Shown one piece after another: positions 35,678 through 46,200 of a stretch of DNA of 64,000 bases. How positions within the stretch are numbered: the stretch's first letter is position 1; the number at the start of each line of letters is the position of its first letter. The stretch spans positions 37,437 through 101,436 of the forward strand of contig CAUZBP010000008.1 in assembly GCA_963578105.1 (NCBI GenBank), read 5' to 3'. The DNA is from GCA-2718815 sp963578105. Lineage in GTDB: Bacteria > Planctomycetota > Planctomycetia > Pirellulales > Pirellulaceae. A program made the translations under genes and the position numbers. The notes under the pieces are model-generated. The model worked only from the letters and a program-made list of their open reading frames with translations, ran no database searches and was not told where the DNA came from.

Positions 35678-38600
35678 TTAATTGGAGGCAAACACTTTGT
35701 TCTGTGGATCTCCTCCTGCTTGAAGAAATGCCAGTAAATCCGCCAATTCGCCTTCCTTTAGAAAATCGAGCAGCCCTTCCGGCATGACAGAAACCTTCGA
35801 AGTCTGCATGAATTCAATTTCAGATCGTTTGACAACTGTCATGTCCCCGGGCGCCGCCATATCGGTCACCACCATGATCCTGTCGAGGTTCAAATTTGCG
35901 ACGCGGCCCGTCACCGTTCGACCATCGTCCAGCTGAAAGATCGTCGCGCGATATCGATCGGAAATAACTTTGCTTGGATTCACCATCGCCTCGGCCAGGT
36001 CACGGGCACTGAATCGTCGAGACACGGTCGTCAAGTCAGGTCCGGTCGCTCCCCCTTCGGTCCCCACCCGGTGGCATTTGACGCACTGTGCCGTTGCAAA
36101 CAATTGACGCCCACGCTCGAAGTTCCTGCCATGCAGTCCGTTGTTCACCAGACCGACCACGTCGCTGACCGAGTAATCTTTCACAACTTCACGCGGCGTC
36201 TCCTCAATTGCGTCCTGTTCAACCACCGGCTCAAGCACTTCAGCCAGTAAGTTTTTTTGCTCGTCATCCAACTGGTCAGCAGCCTCCTGCTTGATGTTGT
36301 CAATGAATTTTTTCAGACTGTACCCTCCCCGGATGTCGCCGGTGTTTCGAAACCAACGGAAGTATTCCCGTTGCTGATCAGGCGTAGCGCCGGCAATAAT
36401 ATTTCGTAAACAGAACGCGTAATGGATTTGCTCTTCCTGCGACAAAGCATTTCGCAACAACAGAAGTGTCTTTTCAACCACCTGGGGGGATTCCAGGTAG
36501 GCCAGCAGGCGACAAAGCTCCTGATTCAATTCAGTCTCCGGGTTGGGAAACTGGACATCAAATCGTTGGGCAACGGCGAGTCGCGTCACGTCGTCCACGG
36601 GAGCTAAACGGATCGCTGCCAAACCGTAGGCACGTAGCAATCCGATCTGCCGGACCTTGGACAGTTTGTTCCATTCGACCGCCGCCAAATTCCTGTACAG
36701 ATCACGGGAAAGTTTCGAATCTTCACGGTCACCGTGGCGAGCCAGTGCGATGCTCGCTTCCACTGCAGCCACTGGATTCGACTCGGCCAATGCGCGAGCC
36801 TGCCAGGTAGATACCGGCTTTGACTCAACCGCCATTCGCGCCGCATACCGTATATGACGGTCCGTGTGACCAAGGTACGACCAGGCTTCGTCAAGGCTGA
36901 CGGGCCCTTGCGAACCCGTTCCCTGATCGAAACGCCGCCTGAGTTCTACTATCTTTTGTCGTGCCCGCTCTGTTTTGGAAACCGATCCGTCATTTCCGGA
37001 GTGATTGACAACCGATTCCTGTCCCTCAACCCGAACCCGGTACAATCCTGACTGCGTCTCGCGACCTCCGATCGTAAAGTACATTGCACCATCGTCCGGA
37101 TGAATCAGAACGTCCGTCAGAGGTAACGGAACTCCCGTGATAAAATCTTCAACTTCACCAGCATAGCTGGCTCCACTGGGCGACAGATGCACCGCATAAA
37201 GTTTGCCAAAGCTCCAATCACATAAAAACAAAGCGTTCTGGTACTTGACTGGAAAACGGGCGCCATAGCCGAAGGTGATCCCTGTCGGACACCCCGGCCC
37301 GATGTCCACAACCGCTGGGAGCGAATCCGCGTAATCGCTAGGCCATTTTCCCGTACCACTTCGCCACCCGAAATCGCTGCCTCCTGTCACGTGACATAAG
37401 CGCGTGGGACGATACCACGGGGTACCAATATCCCATTCCATATCGGAATCATAGGTAAATAATTCACCGTGCTTGTCGAAAGCAATATCGTAGGGATTGC
37501 GGAACCCGATGCTGACAAGTTCCCAGGACTTGCCCTCAAAATCTGTCCGAGCAATCCATCCACCCGGAGCCATGATCCCCACGGCATGACCGCCGGCGTC
37601 CCACATTCTTGGCAACAACTGGTCTTCGTCCCAGACCCGAGGCACCAGGGAGGCGTCAAATTCAATCGGTCGCGTGTGGTTTCCGGCAACGACGTAGATG
37701 TCGTTTCCACCTGGCCCCAACACAACGGCATGCGGACCGTGCTCGCCGCTACCGTTGATTTTCTTCAACAAACGTCCCGTGTCCAAATGGCCGTCGCCAT
37801 CCGTATCACGAATCCGGAACAACCCGGACAATCTCATTCCCTCCGGCTGAAGTTCCCCGTTGGCCATGACGTACAGGCTGTCCTCGTTCCACAGCATTCC
37901 ATGCGCCCGCCCGATGGGTACGTTCAGTCGCTCCACAATCGTGCTGGCAGGATCAGCACCCGCGGCCGATGGCAGGACGCGGTAAAGATCCCCATATTGA
38001 TCCGCGGTAATCAGGCTACCGCCGGGACCCGCTGTCATGGAAACCCATGACCCCTGCGTGTCCGATGATACCGAGTGAACCATCTCGACTTGAAAACCTG
38101 GTAGAACGGTGATCGCGTCCAGCGGCGTGGAAACGGAAGTCGTCTCGTCAATTTCGACAGCCGTTTCCGCCACTTCGGAACTGGCCAGACGTTTCAGGCG
38201 GATGTCTCGAAACTGCACGGTCATCGGAGGCCCGACGTGGGCCTGGAGTGCCAAAATGCCCGCCCCAGCGCAATGCCCGGTTTCAGCGTCGCGAGTCCTG
38301 CACATCAGATTTCCATTGATGTAATGGTGCAGCATATCACCCTGGGCTTGAACCTTGAAACGGTTCCAATCCTGTTTGAGAATCTTGGCCTGCAGGTCAG
38401 CGCTACTAGCAACCGTGATCTCGCACTTTTTCCCCCGGGGATTGAACTCGACTAATTGCCCGCGCCGGGCCAGAATTCCACGCCCGCGTTCTTCGAACAG
38501 GATGCCCGAGTAAGTGTCTCCATCCTCGATGTCAGCCTGGTAACCTCCGACAACCCATGCCGCGGAGTCAATCAGTCGACTACGGTATTGGATGCCACTG

Positions 38601-38878
38601 TTACCACCAACGATCCGGTACTCTAATTCCAGTTCAAAATCGCCAACATCTCCGCCTTGCCAGACAAGAAATGTATTTGACTTGAGAGGGTTGTCAGCCG
38701 TTGTACGTGCCGTGATCGCACCCTCTTGCACCGTCCAAATTTCTGGATCTCCCTGCCAACCTGTTAAATCCCGTCCGTTGAAAATAGGCTCGAACGTACC
38801 ATCACCGTCACTCGCCCAGGCTGAGGGGATGAAAAGCAACATCATGAGAGCTAAACGGATTCCTTGTTGTGCATTCAT
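35678..38878 (-). CDS. DUF1080 + membrane-dehydrogenase-like propeller + c-type cytochrome fusion
   Basis: The ATG at 38878 starts a 1066-residue protein with a classic Sec leader (IRLALMMLLFIPSAWAS); 32 codons upstream look noncoding. Domain 1 (about 25-235) is DUF1080, a LamG-like fold, with FEPIFNGRDLTGW. Domain 2 (about 260-640) is a planctomycete 'membrane-bound dehydrogenase' propeller with repeated DTDGDGHLD-type loops and GWRSGTGKWP. A helical HEAT-like stretch follows (about 670-900). The C-terminus carries a c-type haem motif CVKCH near residue 930, with ATGPDLTTVSRRF, and the conserved MVNPSKVISDRY. The fusion suggests a secreted sugar-oxidising or binding protein with electron transfer through haem. 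Confidence 0.9.
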   Translation of the reverse strand: MNAQQGIRLALMMLLFIPSAWASDGDGTFEPIFNGRDLTGWQGDPEIWTVQEGAITARTTADNPLKSNTFLVWQGGDVGDFELELEYRIVGGNSGIQYRSRLIDSAAWVVGGYQADIEDGDTYSGILFEERGRGILARRGQLVEFNPRGKKCEITVASSADLQAKILKQDWNRFKVQAQGDMLHHYINGNLMCRTRDAETGHCAGAGILALQAHVGPPMTVQFRDIRLKRLASSEVAETAVEIDETTSVSTPLDAITVLPGFQVEMVHSVSSDTQGSWVSMTAGPGGSLITADQYGDLYRVLPSAAGADPASTIVERLNVPIGRAHGMLWNEDSLYVMANGELQPEGMRLSGLFRIRDTDGDGHLDTGRLLKKINGSGEHGPHAVVLGPGGNDIYVVAGNHTRPIEFDASLVPRVWDEDQLLPRMWDAGGHAVGIMAPGGWIARTDFEGKSWELVSIGFRNPYDIAFDKHGELFTYDSDMEWDIGTPWYRPTRLCHVTGGSDFGWRSGTGKWPSDYADSLPAVVDIGPGCPTGITFGYGARFPVKYQNALFLCDWSFGKLYAVHLSPSGASYAGEVEDFITGVPLPLTDVLIHPDDGAMYFTIGGRETQSGLYRVRVEGQESVVNHSGNDGSVSKTERARQKIVELRRRFDQGTGSQGPVSLDEAWSYLGHTDRHIRYAARMAVESKPVSTWQARALAESNPVAAVEASIALARHGDREDSKLSRDLYRNLAAVEWNKLSKVRQIGLLRAYGLAAIRLAPVDDVTRLAVAQRFDVQFPNPETELNQELCRLLAYLESPQVVEKTLLLLRNALSQEEQIHYAFCLRNIIAGATPDQQREYFRWFRNTGDIRGGYSLKKFIDNIKQEAADQLDDEQKNLLAEVLEPVVEQDAIEETPREVVKDYSVSDVVGLVNNGLHGRNFERGRQLFATAQCVKCHRVGTEGGATGPDLTTVSRRFSARDLAEAMVNPSKVISDRYRATIFQLDDGRTVTGRVANLNLDRIMVVTDMAAPGDMTVVKRSEIEFMQTSKVSVMPEGLLDFLKEGELADLLAFLQAGGDPQNKVFASN

Positions 38879-39137
38879 TCTTCGCCGATTCCTCCACACA
38901 GGTTTCAAATTTCTAGTCCCATTGTGACCAGTTGGAAACACAATGTCATTAGCCCGTTTCGGGAACTTCTTCACCTTTCACCCCGGTCCGTGACTCACCA
39001 ACGCCGTCGATGACCTGTGGAAATCCGCCTGCCAGCCAGACATCTCATCACTCCGGGGCAGTCCGCCAGGTCGTCGAAGTAGGACTGGAGAGCGTAGCCA
39101 GCAACCATTTCGCGGTTCACTGCCCCTCTGGCCTCTC

Positions 39138-40361
39138 TCAAGGTAACTGCCAACGCACCACTTCCGTAACCGTTAAATCGGGAGGTTGTTGCAAGTACGC
39201 GGTCAGGGCGTAGGCTGTGATTAAATCCCCGCCCGCAAGTTCCAAGGTAACGGGCCAGCCTACATGGTTCCTGGCCGACAATGCCAACTGAATTGGATTT
39301 TCACGGTCCCAAGTCTTGCCACCGTCGCTGCTAACGATCGCAAACACACCAAACGGAAGATGGTAGCTTGAGTACGTGGCCAGGATTCTACCATCGGTAA
39401 GTTCTGTCAAGTAGACATGTACTTCGGCGGCGCTGGTCATGATCTCGGGTTTCGACCAGTGCCTGCCATCATCCGTGGACTGCGTGATCATCATGACACC
39501 AAAGCCATGTGAATCTTGAACGGGAGCCCCTGGAATCCGCGTACGCAAGACCGCAAGAAGTCGGCCGTCACGGAGTCGGATGGAACCGACTTCACCGTAA
39601 TGCTGGGGCTTCCAATCAATGATCCCTTCTGAAAACTGCCACGTTTTCCCTCCGTCTTGCGAACGGCCCAGTTCAAGGTGGGAATACAACCTCTCCCTCA
39701 CTGCCCCGCTATCCCCACCTCGAACCATCAACAAGGTCCCATCCGGTTCGACAATCAGATTGCGTGGGTAGGCACCGCCCTCAAGATTGAATGTTTCCCA
39801 AGTTCGACCACCGTCTGTCGACCGAGAGATCGGGAGTGTTTCGCGCGTCGCTCCAGGGCCGAATTCTTGCACTGAAAGCACCAGCGATCCGTCAGGTAAG
39901 CTCGCCAGACTGGGCTCTTTTCCAAACAAGGGGCTTCTGCCGATCTTCTGCCACGTCAGCCCCTCATCCGCTGACTCGTAAACGTCGATCAGAAAGGCGC
40001 GCTTGGCAGAATCCTTCTCATGGTTGTCGCGACAGGCAGCGAGTACCAGTTTGCCGCCGGGAAGCTGCGTCATACCCGCTTTGTAACTGCCGCGGGAACC
40101 AACTCGGGTTCGTATCGCGTGCTGCCATCGGAAAAACCCGACCCGTTGCAGATCCTGTCCGTTGTAGCCCGTGATTGCTACCGGGTATTTACGGTAATCG
40201 TATTCGCTGAGCAAAGCAGCATTGCGCTGCCTGTCGACTTCTGTTTCTCCGACAAGTGGTTCTACGGCTCCCACGCGGGCATCCACCATTACCAGAACCC
40301 CTGTGCAGACACAAAATGTCAGCAGGCTTCGAAAGGTAAGCGTACCGCTGGCCTGTTTCAT
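39138..40361 (-). CDS. Sialidase/BNR-repeat secreted protein
   Basis: The ATG at 40361, preceded by AGGAGG, gives 407 residues; the frame upstream of it is probably untranslated. A leader (LLTFCVCTGVLVMVDARVGA) is followed by a six-bladed sialidase-type propeller with five Asp-box motifs: SADEGLTW, STDGGRTW, SQDGGKTW, STDDGRHW and SSDGGKTW. Homologues include exo-alpha-sialidases and many planctomycete relatives whose substrates are unknown. The typical sialidase Arg triad cannot be confirmed by eye. It is a secreted glycan hydrolase or lectin-like protein. Confidence 0.85.
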   Translation of the reverse strand: MKQASGTLTFRSLLTFCVCTGVLVMVDARVGAVEPLVGETEVDRQRNAALLSEYDYRKYPVAITGYNGQDLQRVGFFRWQHAIRTRVGSRGSYKAGMTQLPGGKLVLAACRDNHEKDSAKRAFLIDVYESADEGLTWQKIGRSPLFGKEPSLASLPDGSLVLSVQEFGPGATRETLPISRSTDGGRTWETFNLEGGAYPRNLIVEPDGTLLMVRGGDSGAVRERLYSHLELGRSQDGGKTWQFSEGIIDWKPQHYGEVGSIRLRDGRLLAVLRTRIPGAPVQDSHGFGVMMITQSTDDGRHWSKPEIMTSAAEVHVYLTELTDGRILATYSSYHLPFGVFAIVSSDGGKTWDRENPIQLALSARNHVGWPVTLELAGGDLITAYALTAYLQQPPDLTVTEVVRWQLP

Positions 40362-40721
40362 GATGATGTTTCCTCCTGGGATTAATAAACCTGACACCCC
40401 GCGCCACGGACAACGCTTGATGAGCACTTTGCCGGCACAGCTCACAAGCCGGGAACTTCTACGTCCCAGTGGGAACCAACGCGACACCCTGTAATTCTAG
40501 CGCCCCCGTGGTCATTTCGAAAGTAATGCGCGGGCACGTCATCCGCGGTGAAATCCTGTATTCCCTGCACAGGGCATCTGATCTTGGGAAGTGACAGGGA
40601 TTTTCGCGCCGGGCAACTTGATGACACCCACGAACACGGTCATCCGCAGAAAATCAAACAAGGAGTTATTTCAGACTCACTTCCAGGATCCCGGGCCGTC
40701 ACTCGTCAGCTGTCCTGTCAT
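40362..40721. other. Intergenic region with a coding-like minus-strand segment
   Basis: Between the sialidase-like and isochorismatase-like genes, a minus-strand frame (40442-40627) reads DFTADDVPAHYFRNDHGG then ITGCRVGSHWDVEVPGL. Its composition is protein-like. An adjacent frame carries VIKLPGAKIPVTSQDQM immediately before it, which suggests a frameshifted remnant. I do not recognise a family. No other feature is visible. Confidence 0.3.
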
Positions 40722-41396
40722 CTATAATTCCTTGAGCAGGTCATCTGTTGTCGCCACCCTGCCAAATCTTCTCGCATGTACCAGCAAGGCCTCGTCATGG
40801 GCTCTCTGGGTCATTGTTGCCGAGCAATCTGCACAGATCATGGTGTTGTAACCCAGTTCGGCCGCGACTCTTGCTGAACCTAAGACGCACATGTCGGTGA
40901 ATACTCCAACGATTACAACATCCGTCACACCATAATTTCTTAACGCATGATCAAGTTGGGATGAAGTAAATCCACCCGAGGTCAGTTTATCAATCACCAG
41001 ATCTTCTGAGCGGGGACGAATTGCTTCTGCGATTTCGTACCGTGGAGTCCCTCTCCACAGCTTTGGCGGATTGTTCAGTGCTCTGAGACGAGCAGACATT
41101 TCATCACCCAGTGACGTCATGCATCCATTTCGGGTGTAGGCAATTTTGAGATTTCTTTCGCGGAAATTCCTGATCAGATTCACAGCATTCGGCATCACAA
41201 TTTCATCAACTCTTGTATTGAAATAATTCCGAATGTCTGGGTACTTCTCTCCGATCGGAGAGTTCTCTTCGATTTTGAGATAGTCGACCTGCATGTCAAT
41301 TACTACCAGCGCCGTATGCGCTTTGTCCAAATCGAATTTCATGGCGAACAGGTCAAACGGGTATTGCGGGTCCAGTTCTGCTGCGTTCCAACTCAT
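40722..41396 (-). CDS. Isochorismatase-family cysteine hydrolase
   Basis: The 224-residue protein has the catalytic triad of the family: Asp34 in VVIDMQVDYL, Lys137 in LVIDKLTSGGF and Cys170 in VFTDMCVLGS. The family includes nicotinamidases, N-carbamoylsarcosine amidases, ureidoacrylate hydrolases and isochorismatases. The sequence around the active site does not decide between them; the absence of nicotinamidase metal ligands in the usual place makes a non-metal amidase more likely. No signal peptide is present. Confidence 0.88.
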   Translation of the reverse strand: MSWNAAELDPQYPFDLFAMKFDLDKAHTALVVIDMQVDYLKIEENSPIGEKYPDIRNYFNTRVDEIVMPNAVNLIRNFRERNLKIAYTRNGCMTSLGDEMSARLRALNNPPKLWRGTPRYEIAEAIRPRSEDLVIDKLTSGGFTSSQLDHALRNYGVTDVVIVGVFTDMCVLGSARVAAELGYNTMICADCSATMTQRAHDEALLVHARRFGRVATTDDLLKEL

Positions 41397-41746
41397 CTTA
41401 TTTACCTATCGCCTTTTCCGGAGTTAACGTTGAGTTCACGCATCCGTGATCTCAAACAAATTGATGCTCTACGAGTTTGAGATGAAAAACCGTTGAACCA
41501 AGACACACAGCACTTTTTGTTTCCCACAACAAGATGTCATCACACTTTTTTCACTGACAAAGAAATGCCGGCACCTCCTGCGGGCCGGATTCTTGGTTTT
41601 ATTTCACTCAGTCACTGGCGCAGCGGAGGACATTGCATGACCAAGGTTACGAAAGAGGTCGTCAAAAATCCAGGGGCCGCTGAGGTCGTTGGGAGGTGTC
41701 AGAATCGGCGGAACGAACCGGCTTGGTACGCTGACAACTTGAACCA
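41397..41746. other. Intergenic region with a weak small ORF
   Basis: The convergent spacer holds a plus-strand ATG at 41637 preceded by GGAGG about eight bases upstream. It opens a 47-codon frame (MTKVTKEVVKNPGAAEVVG) that overlaps the end of the DUF1501 gene by 34 bases. No family is recognised. The ribosome-binding site is good but the product is short, so it may be chance. Nothing else is visible. Confidence 0.25.
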
Positions 41747-43183
41747 TCAGGACAATATCTCGTGCATGACGTGGCCGTGAACATCCGTCAGTCTCATGTC
41801 ACGGCCGCTGAAACGAAATGTGAGCCTTTCGTGATCCATGCCCAGCAAGTGCAACATCGTCGCGTGCAGGTCGTGAATCTCCTGGACGTTTTCAACTGCT
41901 TTGTATCCGTATTCGTCGGTCGCCCCGTGAACGGTCCCTCCCCTCACACCACCACCGGCCATCCACAAACTGAAACCAAAAGGATTGTGGTCCCGTCCAT
42001 TGCTACCCTGGGCGAACGGCGTGCGCCCAAACTCGCCGCTCCAAACCACGAGTGTGGACTGCAACAATCCCCGCCGCTTCAAATCCGTGAGCAGGGCCGC
42101 AATCGGCTGGTCCACCGCACGTGCATTGTCGGCATGTCCACTTACCAGATTCTCATGCTGGTCCCAACGGTCGTGGCCAAGTTGGGGACAAGTGAGTTCA
42201 ATGAATCGAACGCCACGTTCCACCAACCGGCGGGCGATCAGACATTGCCGGCCAAACGTGGCCGTTCCCTTGGTCTTAGCGTGTAAACCATACATCTCGG
42301 CCGTCGCAGACGACTCGTCGCTCAGGTCGGTCAGTTCCGGAACAACCGTTTGCATACGGTAGGCCAATTCGTAATTGGCAATCGCTGATTCAAGTTGATC
42401 CACGTGCCCGATACGCTCCAGCACTCCGGCATCCAGTTTGTCCAGCAAGTCCAGTTTATTTCGTTGTAGTACATCGCTGGACTCGGATCGCCTGATATTC
42501 GCCAGCGGCGGGTCGTTGGAATTAAAGACAGATCCCTGGTAAGTCGCAGGCAGAAAACCGCTGTTAAAATTGTCCAACCCACCGGGTGGAATCAGCCCGC
42601 CATCCAGTACGACAAATCCAGGCAGGTCCTGGCACTCGGTACCCAACCCGTAGGCAAACCAGGACCCCATGCTTGGTCGCCCCTGCTGACCGTTGCCCGT
42701 ATGCAGAAAATAGTTGCCATTGGTGTGCTCGGAAAAATTGGACGTCATGGAGCGGATCACCGCCATGTCATCAACATGTTGTGCCACATTGGGAAACAAC
42801 TCGCTGACCGCGATGCCGCTTGCTCCGTGTCGCGCAAACTTCCACGGACTGCCTAGAGTCGTGCCAATGCGGTTGAACTGAGTCGGTTCAATCTTCATTG
42901 CAAACGGCTTACCATTGTCCTTCTGCAGTTGAGGCTTCGGATCCCATGTGTCGACCTGAGACGGTCCACCATCCATGTAGAGATAGATCACACTGCTGCA
43001 TTTGGGTGCAAAATGAGGTTTCAGCGGGGCAAAGGGGCCGCTGGCACCCGCAGCGTAGTGGCGGTCGGTCAACAATCCCGACAAGGCGACAGCACCAAAA
43101 CCGCAGGCAGAGCGCTGAAGCATATCACGGCGCGTGAGTGGCTGATCAGCAACACGACGGCAGGGATACATTTTCAACCTCAT
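41747..43183 (-). CDS. DUF1501 protein, Tat-exported
   Basis: The 478-residue protein opens with a twin-arginine leader (LTRRDMLQRSACGFGAVAL). The DUF1501 body has IYLYMDGGPSQVDTWDPKP, the central NGNYFLHTGNGQQGRPSMGSW, and GEFGRTPFAQGSNGRDHNPFGFS. It ends HATMLHLLGMDHE. It is of standard length for the family. It begins 30 bases after the stop of the PSD1 gene upstream (43214-46537), so the two form one unit. The function is unassigned; sulfatase-like fold expected. Confidence 0.93.
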   Translation of the reverse strand: MRLKMYPCRRVADQPLTRRDMLQRSACGFGAVALSGLLTDRHYAAGASGPFAPLKPHFAPKCSSVIYLYMDGGPSQVDTWDPKPQLQKDNGKPFAMKIEPTQFNRIGTTLGSPWKFARHGASGIAVSELFPNVAQHVDDMAVIRSMTSNFSEHTNGNYFLHTGNGQQGRPSMGSWFAYGLGTECQDLPGFVVLDGGLIPPGGLDNFNSGFLPATYQGSVFNSNDPPLANIRRSESSDVLQRNKLDLLDKLDAGVLERIGHVDQLESAIANYELAYRMQTVVPELTDLSDESSATAEMYGLHAKTKGTATFGRQCLIARRLVERGVRFIELTCPQLGHDRWDQHENLVSGHADNARAVDQPIAALLTDLKRRGLLQSTLVVWSGEFGRTPFAQGSNGRDHNPFGFSLWMAGGGVRGGTVHGATDEYGYKAVENVQEIHDLHATMLHLLGMDHERLTFRFSGRDMRLTDVHGHVMHEILS

Positions 43184-43213
43184 TTAAAAAACACGTGCGC
43201 ATCCGTGCGATTC

Positions 43214-46200
43214 TCAGTGGATAAAGATGAATTTCTTGACGTTCATCATCACGTGGCACAAGTCGGCCCACACACGTTCATCCGTCTTGTATGCTTCCGG
43301 TACCAGACCCAGCGCCTTTCCTTGTTGTCTTAAAAAATTCTTGCCTTCGGAAAGCTCGGCCTTTCGAGGTGGACAGGCAAACGCAGCCAGGTACATGTTC
43401 TCCATTCTCTGTTCAACTGACAAGTCCTTATCTGACAGCAACCGTCGGGCCCACACGCGCGCCTGTTCGACGACCAGTGGATCGTTCATCATAATCAGCG
43501 CCTGAGCAGGCACGTTGGATATGTTGCGGCGACCTACGGAGTTAAACGGAATAGGCGTGTCAAACGCCAACATCATCGGAGACAGAAAATTACGGCGGAC
43601 TTCCAGATAGATACTGCGGCGCCCCTCGCCGTCCAAAGCCCCGTTCCCGCCCGGTCGTCCACGGCCCTGCATGAACTCCGTCATGTGGATCGGCACGCTA
43701 CGTCCAAACAGCGTGTGATCCAGTCGCCCGGAAATCTGCAAGATCGAATCGCGAATCACCTCGCCCTGCAGCCGACGAATGCGCATACGATGCAAGAGCA
43801 CGTTGCCCGGGTCGATCTTTTCAGCTGCGAGATTCGGAACGCTCGACATCTGATACGTGCTGCTCAACAGGATCGTGCGGATCATCTGCTTCACGGACCA
43901 GCCATTGTTGACAAACTGGATCGCCAATAAATCGAGCAATTCGGGATGGGTTGGACGTTGACCGAGGACTCCAAAATTATCAACTGAACCGACGATGCCG
44001 CGACCGAACAGATGGTGCCATATTCGATTAACCATCACACGTGCGGTCAATGGATTGGTTGGGTCCACAATATCTTTGGCCAAGTCCAGACGCCCGCTAC
44101 CCTTTTTCACACCCGGTTTACGGCCGACCAATGCCGCAAGCAATTGGCGCGGTGCCTCTTCACCCAGCGTCCTATGATTCCCGCGCACAAACACTCGTTC
44201 ATTTTCTCCCGTGCCGTCAACCATCGACAAGATGCGTACGGGGGCCGGAATATCCTTTTCCAACTCCTGCATGCGACGCTGCGCAGTGGCGAATATCGAC
44301 TGGTCGCTGCTGGCGACGTTGACCAGTCCACATCGCATGGCCCAGTCGATCAACTCCTGGTCCGGTAAAGTCACACTTCCAACCTGCCACGCTTGCACAA
44401 CCCGATTCCATACCCGGCCATAAGCTGCGGCAAGACCCTCCAATGAATCCAGGCCCCCGTTTTTCAGCACTTCCATTGCCAATTCGCTGGGCGGCGTGGG
44501 CGGTACCGGCCCGTTGGAAAGACGGATTTCGTCAATGGCCACAAAGCCATCACCCTGATCGATGATCTCAATGTATGCCTGATGTCCAAGATATCGCCCG
44601 ATGTCACCCGCTTGTCGGTGCCAGGCAAAGTCTTCTCCGTCATTGACATCGAACCGGAAACCCCCAAACAGCAGGCCATTGAACACGTTCATAAAGTAAC
44701 CATCAAGGATCAACTGCACCTGGACATCCTTGCCGCGAATTCGGTAGAAGATGTTCGGATGTGTCAAAGTGAACGTCGGCGACCGCAACACACCTTGCAG
44801 ACGATTCGAAACGGACCCGCTATCGGCTACTCCTGGCGCATCGAGTGTCAACTCACTTGCCCGACGATCCCACTGTTGTTTCCGGGTGGGGTTCGCCCCA
44901 AAGGCCTCGCCCGTTGTAAACCAGCCTTCATAACCATTTTCAAAATCAATAATCAACGGATTCATTTCATTGTATTCGTTGACGTTTTTTTCATCCTCAG
45001 CCATCCGTGCGCGGTGGGAATCAAAGTTCGCTGCAACGATGTCTTCACCGGATGGTGACCAGGCTGCCCAGACGTGCATCGGATGTGATGATGGATTCAC
45101 ATCACTTCGCTGTAGTGCATCGACCCACCGATTCAGCCGTTCTGTCTCGAGATCAAAGTGCTCGGCAATAACCTCTGCCGGTGTACCGGCGTTAACCTCG
45201 CGGGAGGCCAACAGATAGCGCGCAAACAGATCTCCGCTCAGATCGTTCGCCGTCAGCACCGCTTGCGGGACCATGCTGTCGATTTTCCGTTTCACCGCCA
45301 CCAGTTGTGTACTCCGAGACCGGATCTTGCCGCCAGGATCCAACGCTGCCTGATGACGTCGTGAACTCTGCAAAAACCCGGTCAAGGCGTAGTAGTCCTC
45401 CGTTGTGATGGCGTCAAACTTGTGGTCATGACAGCGGGCACAAGCGACGGTCAGACCGAGAAACGTTTTCGTCATCACATCGATCTGATTGTCGATCCTC
45501 CGACCTTCGTCGTCGCGTACGTCAACCGGAGCATGGGTAGCCTCGCCAAGCCACCAGAAACCCGTACCGATCACCGATTCGTTATAACCCTCGACAGGAT
45601 GACGGCGGAAATCCTCCAGCAAATCTCCGGCGACATGCTCGATGACAAACTGGTCGTACGGCACATCCTCATTCAGGGCGCGAATCAAGTAGTCCCGATA
45701 GCGGAAAGTGTGTGGAATCGAGTAGTCGAATTCGTGCCCGTAGCCCTCCGCGTAGCGAAACGAGTCCATCCAATGCCGCGCCCAACGTTCGCCAAAGTGC
45801 GGTGACTCGAGCAATTCATCGACCACCTTTTGAAACGCCTCAGAGGAGTTGTCATTGACAAATGCATGCACCTGCTCCGGCAAGGGAGGTAATCCGATCA
45901 CGTCAAAGAAAGCCCTGCGAATCAACGTTCGTTTGTCGGCCGGCGGCGCCGGTGGCAACCCGCTTGATTCCAAGCGGGCCAGGACAAAATAGTCCAGTTC
46001 ACAACTTGGCCAATCGGGTCTTCCGACGGTGGGCGGCTCATGGTATTGGACATCCTGCCAGCACCAATGCGCCTTCTTGCGGGCATTCAGATCGAATTTC
46101 TCCCGGGAGATTCGGCTTACAACCGTCCCAGCGGGCCACGGGGCCCCGCGCTTGACCCAATTGGTGAGTGCCGCAATCTCTGCAGCCGGCAACTTCGACT

